Positions 56,168 to 64,000 of a DNA stretch of 64,000 bases are shown here, piece by piece. The DNA comes from Blastobasis lacticolella. Its lineage: Eukaryota > Arthropoda > Insecta > Lepidoptera > Blastobasidae. The translations under genes were made by a program, and so were the position numbers. The number at the start of each line of letters is the position of its first letter. The stretch's first letter is position 1. The stretch covers positions 1,624,501 to 1,688,500 of the forward strand of contig LR990050.1 in the NCBI GenBank assembly GCA_905147135.1. The letters run 5' to 3'. The notes under the pieces are model-generated. The model was not told the DNA's origin. It ran no database searches and worked only from the letters and a program-made list of their open reading frames with translations.

Positions 56168-56734
56168 TGGGTCATACAGTACATAAACAGGTAAGCGAAC
56201 GAAGTCATGTAAGTGGAATTTTCTCAAAGCATTATTGGATTGGGACGACCACAACAACCTCAAGCGCCGAAACGGTTAATACTTACCCTTATTAAGCATT
56301 TTCGAGTAGGAAATCCGAAAGACCTGTCGGGTCGAATAAGCCCGCAGCATACGGTGGCCAAACCTCAAGCCGCACTAAGCTAGGGTTAAAAATACCCTTT
56401 GAATAAAGGTACGGGGGTCCGACCAAAAACTTCCCAAACACGGCTACTGCGTTAATTAATCACCGCTTTTTACATACATACATGCTTTTTAGATGGCCAT
56501 ACATAACCATTGGCGCCGAGCTTAAAGGGCTCACTTAGAAAACCATCAACATTAATACTTAGTAATTAGAACCGCCGTGTTTTGGCCGACAGAGTAGAAG
56601 AACCTATCGACTTAAAATAGTTTCGTACTTTCGATGAACGGCGTTCAGTCAGTGACTTCTATATAGGATTATATCGTTCAAATGTAATTTTGACTTACAC
56701 CCTGGACTCTCTTTCAAAGGTGTTTAGAAGGAAG
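56168..56734. other. Unique DNA
   Basis: No supported feature. Confidence 0.3.
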
Positions 56735-56838
56735 GTATTGGTGATACCCCTGGTGTTGCCTTTATAAGTGGCGTTGACCACTTTCTATTAGGTGGCCTAC
56801 TTACCTGTTTGTGTGCCGTATAAAATAAAACAACATCT
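56735..56838 (+). mobile_element. LINE-A 3' end, short and diverged
   Basis: 'gatacccctggtgttgcctt', 'gtggcgttgaccactttcta', 'aggtggcctacttacctgtt', 'gtgtgccgtataaaataaaa'. Confidence 0.5.
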
Positions 56839-56859
56839 TTATTTATACTACCGGCAGCG

Positions 56860-56945
56860 TGGTTACGAGACCGATGTCCATAGTTAAGCAACGCTCACAG
56901 AGTCCGGGAACTAGATGTGTGACAATTTCGTACTTCGAGGCTTGA
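56860..56945 (+). repeat. 5S-rRNA-like repeat, copy 2
   Basis: 'gagaccgatgtcca', 'tagttaagcaacg', then 'ggaactagatgtgtgacaat' line up with the 5S rRNA segment CGTCCGATCACCGAAGTTAAGCAACG followed by the GATGGGTGACCGC block. It preserves more of the middle than copy 1 at 25.1 kb. Considerable divergence argues against a working 5S gene. Confidence 0.4.
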
Positions 56946-56952
56946 TGGCTGA

Positions 56953-57166
56953 GATTGTCATTTATATGTACAGCTTGGCGTGTTTCTTGACATACCTTAC
57001 AGTGTCACAAACCTATCTGACAGCGCCATTTTTGTTAACTTAACATACACAGTGACATTTCAAAATAGCGGCACTTAATTCCAGCTTTGGCCACTGGGTC
57101 AGATTAGTTTGTGACACTGTACGATGTGTCAAGGTACACACACAGGTGTATATAGAAATGACAATC
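56953..57166. mobile_element. 214-bp MITE with long terminal inverted repeats
   Basis: The left arm 56953-57021 and right arm 57108-57166 are inverted repeats with shared blocks GATTGTCATTT, CTTGACA and ACAGTGTCACAAAC. The arms are about 60-70 bp and around 80 percent similar by eye. Weak symmetry continues outward into the 5S-like text. No coding content. Confidence 0.6.
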
Positions 57167-57189
57167 CATCTTCGACCTCATCGTCGCTT

Positions 57190-58225
57190 TCCATCAGGTG
57201 AGTTGAGGTCACATGAAAGCCTATAGTTAATAAAAAATAAAAATCTCAGTCCTATTCAGTGCTCGGCCGACAGTCAGCGTTATATCAATCAAAATTTACT
57301 AATGACCATACATATGGTAGCCATATCATACCTATGTATTATTGATAAATTTATTATATTGTTTATATCTGTAACATTCAATAAGTGTATTTTGAAGATA
57401 TTTATATTGAATAAAAATGATTTGAATTTGATTTGCTATACGTGCGTATGTTACGTATAGATGCGTGTATAGTAGCGACTGTGTATTTAGTTTTTTTTTG
57501 TTATAAAAATTATTTATAGGTAAAATAGGTAGTATAATGAAAAGCACGTATTTCTAAGGTTTATATGGTGGTGGTCACAGAAATCAAAATAAGTTTGCGT
57601 AAAGTTTACGAACCCTTTATTGCAAAATCCAAATAAACAATTTCTGAAATGTTAGTCGGATTGTTTTTGTTCTTTTCGTCACATAATTCCACACAAAACT
57701 GAACATTCCAATCCTCGAAACTAGCAAACCCAACTAGTTCCCCGTCCTTGCAAAGTGTTCAAAACCCAGCGGCATAAATATGAAGTCGTTAAATTAAAAC
57801 AATATTTACAACACGAAATTCAGTCGCACGGAAACAAAAGGACTTAATGTACCATGTTCGGCTTCATAAAACTCCGAGCATAAACCCCAAGGGATTTTAT
57901 TCGTGAACTAAACGCGGAGTTTGTTAGAAGAGTATTGTTGCCGTAATTTTTGCGCACATCCCGCGCGTGGATAAAATGTAGGTCTGGGTAGAAAAAACCC
58001 AGGGTCGAAACGTTGGGTTATTGATGAGGGTCGCGACCTCCGTGGTCACGCCTCCAGCCCTTGGACCCAGCCTTTATGGAACACCTACCGCAATACATTA
58101 ACCTAGAAGTGCGCTCTTTAAAATAATTAAAAAACCTGGCAAGTACGAGTGGGACTTGAAGGTTTCGTACTATCAAATTAAAAAAAATAATTAATTAAGG
58201 TTGAGTTACCTCAACATCGGTTTGC
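57190..58225. other. Unique DNA
   Basis: 57405-57435 is an AATAAAAATGATTTGAATTT-type retroposon tail. No gene is supported. Confidence 0.35.
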
Positions 58226-58227
58226 CA

Positions 58228-58308
58228 TAATATTCGCGCTTGGTAGGCGGGTTGGAGATCGAAGTGTTTAAAATGCACAACAGTAAACGTGGCTGCGCAT
58301 TTTCTGGT
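58228..58308 (-). repeat. Retroposon D fragment, reverse
   Basis: 'gcttggtaggcgggttggag' and 'atcgaagtgtttaaaatg...gcgcattttctgg' match D at 14010-14080. Confidence 0.55.
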
Positions 58309-58416
58309 CGATCACCGATATAAACAATAATAATGGGCAGATATGGTTTTATCACAAACTCCTTAAATCAGTTTTTTTTTACAACTGTGTCTAATTGATA
58401 GGTAGAAGCACCAATG

Positions 58417-58640
58417 GCCGTGTGATCTCCGGCAAAATAGAATAGCAACAACCCCTTACACTCGTGAGTGTTGTACAAGGCGCCTATGTTTTCGAGGCAA
58501 AAGATCCATTTTCATATTTTATAACTGCGATCTCCAACCCACCTGCCAAGCGCGGAGATTATGGCAATAACCTCCCCTTTCGTGGATGAGGCCCTAAGTC
58601 GTGCAGTGGACTGTTATGGGCTTTGATGATTATGATACAA
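58417..58640 (+). mobile_element. Retroposon D, near-complete forward copy
   Basis: Starts 'gccgtgtgatctccggca', continues 'cgaggcaaaagatcc', 'gcgatctccaacccacctgc', 'gagattatggcaataacctc', 'cctttcgtgg', 'cagtggactgttatgggctt' and ends GATGATTATGAT. It lies head-to-head opposite the fragment at 58228, forming a local inverted pair. Confidence 0.6.
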
Positions 58641-59520
58641 GCATCCATATCTACACCCATACTTACAAACTATACTTACTTTCATTAGCTTTCTTGCTCG
58701 TTACCGGCTCTTTGCTAAGGGACGCACTGCGTTCAATACGGCTCTTTAGTCTACTTTGCTCATTCTCGCTATGCGTCCAATTGGACGTAGAAAAAGTATT
58801 GTAAGTTGGAACTCTGTGCGTTTATGAGTACGGGTACTAGTACCGAGACATCCTATGATTGGAGTCAGTACCCATATTTTAAAGTTATCCCATAATTCGT
58901 TATAATAACATCATACTTTAAACTATCGCGGTTATTATCACACATTGTAAGGGTGTCGTCCCGTGACCATGATGCATGCAACTGTGTCGAAATATCGGGC
59001 TACTCGTCAACAAAGGTACGCGGTAGGAAACCCTGTGTTAAATTCATGTTAATGTACACAAACACACCCTAAGATCAGACATTGCATCCCTTTTTGCCTC
59101 GCAAAGTGAGGGCGCCCAGTCTGCAGCGAGTAACAAAATTAAAAATTCCGTCTGCCAACCCTGCCAATATATTTACTTTGCAAATCCTGGTGTCCCAGAG
59201 GAGTTTAATAAAAATAAGTTAACAAGTACACCCCGCTGTGAGAATTCATATTAAGTTGTGAAAGCCTCTGCTTTAGTTTGCCATTTTCATTAGCTTTAAG
59301 AATATTGCTCTTTAACCCTCCTCAGGGATGACAGTAACCAAGGTTACTTGGAAAAATCTTATATGCAGGTTTAGATTTAAGTATTTTTACTGAATGTCTA
59401 ATAGTTGGTTCTTCCTTCGTGTTTCCATTTGGCACTTTTGGGGCAGATATACTTAAGTCTACATTCTCCGCATCATAAATTAGCCGCAGGATATAATATT
59501 TTTAATGATACTCGGTGACA
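58641..59520. other. Unique DNA
   Basis: No supported feature. Confidence 0.35.
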
Positions 59521-59522
59521 TA

Positions 59523-59818
59523 CGAGCTCACCTGATGGTAAGTGGTAACAGTTTCCCATGACATATACTCGTACAATTCATACATTTAGGATGCAGGGAA
59601 CAAAAATGCAGCACCACAGGTGCGTTGTCACTGTGAGGACTAAGATGTTGCGAAACTGTTGCCTCATGTCTGTAATTTCGCTGGCAAACTTATCCTTCTA
59701 ACCGAAACACAACAATGCAAGCATTGTCGCTGGGCGGCATAAATAGATAAGGCGGTGGTACTGACCCAGGTGGACTCCTCAGGCTTCAGAGAGTCCTACC
59801 ATCTAATGTTCGTTCGAG
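59523..59818 (+). repeat. Repeat C, longest copy
   Basis: 'cacctgatggtaagtggtaa', 'acaaaaatgcagcaccacag', 'gttgtcactgtgaggactaa', 'acaatgcaagcattgtcgct', 'gggcggcataaatagataag', 'tggactcctcaggcttcaga', 'gagtcctaccatctaatg'. Use this as the family reference. Class unknown, with no ORF. Confidence 0.55.
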
Positions 59819-60675
59819 TTCGAGTTTTCTACGTGATTCGATTGAGCCTCTCGCATCCAATGGCTTTTACGACTCATAGTTTCACTCGCCAGGAATCGGA
59901 AACTAATTTTACGGACAACATTGTAGACTAGGTAGGAGGTACTTTCAGTCTACGACTCTCGAGAACTGTGTAGCTTAGAATCTTAGTCTCTACAAGAGAA
60001 GAATCCGAAGAATAGTTCCTTGAAGCTACGTAGGTACCATTTTATTTGCAATGTTTTGTGGGATAATATAAATCAATAAAACAAAAAAGACCATAACTAT
60101 AGGTTGGACAGCTATAAGCAGTCCTTAACATTAAGCAGATGAATACGTGTATAGAATACACCAACTAGACTACACATTAGACATTCTTTGACAAGACCTA
60201 TTTATATATGAGGACGACATTCGAAATACAGCCGTCGACATTGGTACAAAACAAAGATATCGAACAGGGCCTCCCTCGGGGCCGCCCTGTATCTATTTCG
60301 GTGGACAATTTCATTTGGCAAACAAGCTGCGCTCTAAATTGGGACACTTTTTGCAAATTTATCGTGGCCCAAGGGAATCGAACCCGCCGCCCCTGGCTAC
60401 GACGAATGGCTGGAGTGGGTACGCGTTTTTACATGAATAAATCACCACGGGATCCGCTCGAGGCAACGTGTATTGGAATGCCCGCGGGGTTAAGCATTAA
60501 AATTTTGATCCGATAAAAGGTTTACAACAATCAACACGCTATTTTGGGTCTTGCTGTAACAATCTGGAAAAGGTTAAAGGGTGTTTACGTATGGAAAACA
60601 TTCCAGTGTTGCAAACGTTTATACAGTACGGTAACGGGCTATTTACGGTACATTTTTTTGCCGGCTTCATATCGT
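59819..60675. other. Unique DNA, GC-elevated 60210-60500
   Basis: A 102-codon plus frame (60208-60516) has no motif and overlaps a CpG-rich patch. The text 'aagggaatcgaaccc' near 60372 is B-box-like but no tRNA fold is visible. Confidence 0.3.
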
Positions 60676-61035
60676 ATATCATTATCATCGTCCTCGCGCT
60701 TTTCTCGGCTGCCAGGGTCCGCTTTCCTACTCATTCTTTTCCACTTTACCCGGTCTTCGGTATCCTCGCGTCGTCAGCCGTTGGCTCTCGCATCCGACTC
60801 AGCGATGACACTCCATCGTTGGTTCGGTCGCCCACTGGGCCTCTTTCCTGATACCTGCAGGTTCAGGCACCTATTTCTCACCTATCCCGGGTCATACGCA
60901 ACACGTGACCACACCAGCGCAGGCGAGCCTCCTTATCTGCGATATTCTCACGCCAAGGCTGCTACGTATGTACTCGATCAAGTCGCGCAACTCCGCACAT
61001 CCACCGCAGCATTTTCATTTCGGTGCACTGGAGTT
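60676..61035 (-). pseudogene. RTE-type LINE C-terminal region and tail, reverse
   Basis: The minus-strand frame reads EDTEDRVKWKRMSRKADPGS, then REKREDDDNDIRY into a GATGATAATGAT tail. Upstream, in shifted phases, are LSRMREPTADDA and GRPNQRW. It aligns to the 32.9-kb copy. Upstream minus-strand text to about 61035 (tgcgcgacttgatcgagtac inverse region) probably continues the same ORF. Frameshifted. Confidence 0.6.
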
Positions 61036-61600
61036 GGCGAACGTGTTTAAGTTAACCCGTGCTAAGCTGGGGCAGATAGCGAGTAGTAGTATAAAATAAC
61101 GCATAATAAGTATGTTGTATTTCACTTCTTCAATATGATGCTTTTGCTAATGTCAAGCTGCAATACATCTGGATGGGTACCAATCTAACAAATCGGTTAG
61201 GTTAAGATGGTGGGGCATTTTGACACTAGAGGAAAAGTACATTAATACTAGAGTTACTGTTTTCCATCGGGTAGGCAGGAAACGTTTGTCATTATTTTTT
61301 ATTATATGTTTAACTATTTATTGCACACAATAAATAAATACTGAGAAATAACTTAGATGTAACTGACTTAATGGTCAATCATCGAAAATATAAAATTAGA
61401 CAACGCAACAATTATAATTATATATTACTTCACTTTCTTTACAGGTGATGTATATAGCATTTTAAATATGGCTCTTGCCCATCCTTTTGGGATGATGAAT
61501 AAAATTTATTAATATTTTATTTACTTTCACATCAGGGCGGAACTGTAAGTAAGTAAAAACTCTGTATTGCACTCACAAAAATTATATATAACAAAAAAAA
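61036..61600. other. AT-rich unique DNA
   Basis: 61490-61510 has a GATGATGAATAAAATTT retroposon-like tail. No gene is supported. Confidence 0.35.
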
Positions 61601-61611
61601 GAAAAACAATT

Positions 61612-61662
61612 TGTATGCCTTATAGCTTTATGCAATCTCTTCCAGACAAACTTTGGAAAGAG
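61612..61662 (-). repeat. LINE 3' stem-loop (family K), degraded
   Basis: On the minus strand 'tgtctggaagagattgcata' followed by 'aagctataaggca'. The hairpin is eroded. Confidence 0.45.
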
Positions 61663-63478
61663 GTAAGTTATCACAATATCTAATATAGTGCAAGGGCAAA
61701 TATGAACTGTACCGAACTTACACTACACACGACTATTTACCCAGAAACCCCAGCACAATCCGCGACAAAGTTAGTAAGTGAATTGTACAGATTTAGCAAA
61801 TCGGAACGAAGGAAAAAGTAAGAAACAAGATGTTCCCTGCAGCGAACAAGCGCCAACTACATGCAGGGAAATGGAATTGAAGTAAAAGTTTCCAGCTTAA
61901 AATTCTAGTATACACTCTCGTCCAATCTTATTTACCGGCATTACGCATGCAGATTAGTTGCGCAACTCCCGCGCAACTCAAAGAAAAACTTGCCTTCGCG
62001 GGCGCCTAAAGTAATTTTAAACTTGCTTCGACAAATTTTAATGAACTAACGGCTTCTAAGTTGGCCGTTACTTCGTGGGTAGGCGAAGAAAAACAGAGCG
62101 GGGTACGCATCACGTACGGCGCGGCAGAACTTCCCAACTCGCTCACAACGGGACACGAATATAATAAGGCAGAAGTTGGTAAGTTCCCTTGTATGTATTA
62201 ATTTGCTGCATCCGGCCACTGGCACGTTTTCCGCGGAACTGAATTTCTGAACGCGGCGCTTGTTTGAAATAAAGTTAACCATTATGGCATTCGTGTGGGA
62301 TGATATTTCAGCGGGTGTGTACATTAACCGCTCGCTTCCCTGGTGGTTGAGAATCCATATAATAATTTTCTTTGTGAGGGGGGCATTAATGAATTAATGA
62401 ACACTTCATTGCATAAACACAGTATTCATGAATATAAACACAGAATCTAATATAAAACTAAACTTCTTTTTTTTACAACTCTAAAAGTGTATCGCTAACA
62501 TTGCGCGTAAAAGTATTTATATATTTAATACATTAACTAAATAGACAAGTTATGTTGGTTTTGTTTGAATAAGGAAAATTAAGATTCTAAGTAGAAAGTT
62601 ATATCAATTTATCTATAGTTAAAAATAAACGATCACAAACTTTAAACGGAATTCAATTTATAACGCAACTGTACGTCAGCCGTTTTAAAAATCCGTCATT
62701 TCCAGAATCTGAAATTCACCGAAAAAAGGAATGAAATGCCTACCACCGACTGCCACATAAATGAAGCCCACTGAGAATATTTCGACGGCTAAAACTTCGT
62801 TAATGATGTCGGTTTTTTTTTCATTTACTCTGTGTAAGCTGCATTAATCGAAACATCTATTCAATTGAAGCTATCCGTTCCCTGCACAGACATTTGTTGT
62901 TTCGATTTACTGCTCTCAAAGTTCCAATTATCATTTAAAATTGCGCTCCGTTTGGCGGCGCTTCGTTTGCCGGACGATCCAATCAAGTGGATTTGTTTTG
63001 TTCTGTTTATATGATTTCGTTCCGTCGGGCGCGATTGCGTCCCCCGCCCCTGTCCATTCCTAGGACCAGAGCCCGGAATCTGGTTGTTTATTCGACAAAT
63101 CGGTGTTTGTCCCCTTTCAGGGACAGGTTTTAACGGGATTCCGTCCTCGTGATTTGTAATTATTCCAAATGGCTCTCTGTGAGAACTCGGCGGGGCTCCG
63201 GTGTTTCATTTTTACGATTGATTGGAATCCGTGCTTGATAATATCGCGCCTTTGAATTCGGAAATGAGTTGATCGCTCGCTGTTTATTTGCTGAGCAACA
63301 ATGCCTCTTTTAAGCGCTACCCCATTAATGTAATTATTGGATGTTCAATATTTGCTTTTGCTTTCGTAGTTAACTCTGAAATGTATTGCGGCTATTTATT
63401 TATGGCGTTAACTATGTTTGACCTCTTCTTGTAGCTGTTCACTCGATAGACATAATTTTAAAATATTTTCGACATGAT
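61663..63478. other. Long single-copy interval of intermediate GC
   Basis: No element from this window recurs here, which is unusual for the region. 61900-62330 and 62940-63330 have intermediate GC content with CpGs. Open frames have no motifs. This is the best candidate block for conserved non-coding or regulatory DNA. Confidence 0.3.
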
Positions 63479-63479
63479 C

Positions 63480-63620
63480 ATCTTGGTGTCAATATCCTAT
63501 GCGACGACTGTGAGACGGGCCCACAGCCCTCGCGCGAGCGCGCGCGAGGTCTGTGGGCCCGTCTTGACCATGATTTCGCTGATCACATAATTACAGTGGA
63601 ACGACTGCCATCCTCCGTGA
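63480..63620 (-). mobile_element. SINE-E fragment containing a 50-bp hairpin
   Basis: 'atcatcttggtgtcaatatc', 'gtcttgaccatgatttcgct' and 'gatcacataattacagtgga' match reverse SINE-E. The 63514-63563 segment is nearly palindromic: a 13-bp perfect outer stem (GACGGGCCCACAG), one mismatch, then CCTCGCGCG/CGCGCGAGG. Confidence 0.65.
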
Positions 63621-64000
63621 AATAATAGTATGCATCTTTCAACATTATTTCTGTATTAATTATTTCCTTCATGATCCTTGAAGCACGAATCTCTGCAGTT
63701 ACCAGTTGACTGATCCTACCCAGAGAGGTGGCAGTAGTACTTCATGCAGGATCGGACTTTTGCTTGATACAACTAAAGCATTTGCTATGAAGTACCACCT
63801 GACCTTCTTTGACATGAAGTTTCTTGGCTGCACAGTATTTGCGATTCGATGTTGTGTCCGAAGTTGAGATTGTTTGATAGCTCATCACCAAGGAGCTGTA
63901 GGTTGCCGGTAAATTCCACAGGTACATTTCCAAAAGTCAAAGCTAGATGGAATTGACTCCGTCTGGCGGAAAACAAACACGCCTGTGTTTTGGTTGCATT
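63621..64000. other. Unique DNA at window edge
   Basis: Overlapping minus-strand frames at 63742-63976 contain no motif I recognise. They could extend beyond the window. Confidence 0.3.

Noticed and set aside
55876..56295. Long open frames on both strands sharing the same peptide segment
   Set aside because: The identical peptides arise because both strands of a perfect palindrome have the same sequence. The frames run through SINE text.
60544..61050. 168-codon open frame as a gene
   Set aside because: It is antisense to an RTE C-terminal remnant with its own recognisable motif on the minus strand.
63514..63563. Rho-independent-type terminator
   Set aside because: The sequence is eukaryotic and the hairpin lies within a SINE with no T-run or upstream gene.
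1..64000. CRISPR array, prophage, operons or a biosynthetic cluster
   Set aside because: No regularly spaced direct repeats, no ribosome-binding sites or dense co-directional ORFs. Overall structure is a eukaryotic, transposon-rich non-coding region.

Overview
This is a TE-rich, gene-poor stretch of an insect nuclear genome, almost certainly from a moth or butterfly. The evidence is AT-rich DNA without operons or dense ORFs, tRNA-derived SINEs, 5'-truncated RTE-type and jockey/CR1-type LINE ends with microsatellite tails, Helitron-like elements (TC...CTAG), MITEs and a mariner fossil. I found no convincing host protein-coding exon, no functional tRNA or rRNA gene and no CRISPR array. Nearly all ORFs in the window fall inside mobile-element remnants or arise by chance in GC-rich islands. 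Repeat-family letters below are my own labels, and assignment to named families would need a Repbase/Dfam search.

Layout. 1-9 kb: a cut-off SINE-E, an inverted-repeat element (2.6 kb), a Helitron-like remnant (3.1-3.3 kb), a foldback (4.2 kb), an RTE fragment (6.0 kb) and otherwise AT-rich unique DNA. 9-20 kb: LINE 3' ends, retroposon D inserted into repeat R with a 14-bp target duplication (13.9 kb), a LINE end with an ORF2 C-terminus (16.1-16.5 kb) and LINE-A ends, one nested in a Helitron-like element. 20-31 kb: an intact non-autonomous hAT element with an 8-bp target duplication, several SINE-E copies (one split by a 190-bp GC-rich insert), an RTE copy with a 12-bp target duplication, a 5S-rRNA-like repeat and LINE ends. 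31.8-32.6 kb: two GC-rich islands with promoter-like features. 32.9-41 kb: an RTE copy inside SINE-E with a 16-bp target duplication, the best LINE ORF2 remnant (34.1-34.7 kb), SINE-F, and a degraded mariner transposase (40.8-41.1 kb). 43-54 kb: RTE, SINE and LINE fragments and two Helitrons at 52.2 and 53.1 kb. 54-64 kb: SINE-F flanked by direct repeats, a perfect 143-bp palindrome inside another SINE-F (56.0-56.2 kb), a 5S-like repeat beside a TIR-bearing MITE, further repeats, then mostly unique DNA of intermediate GC content.

The elements work as parasite lineages rather than as a pathway. RTE-like LINEs and retroposon D share a GAT-type tail, which suggests D borrows RTE machinery. A second LINE lineage shares a 3' hairpin whose stem covaries between copies. 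The unique, moderately GC-rich islands (6.4, 15.6, 31.9, 32.5, 35.2, 39.5, 44.6, 49.8, 54.8-55.4, 61.8-63.4 kb) look like the residue of selection in a large intron or gene desert. That interpretation is inference and needs cross-species alignment.
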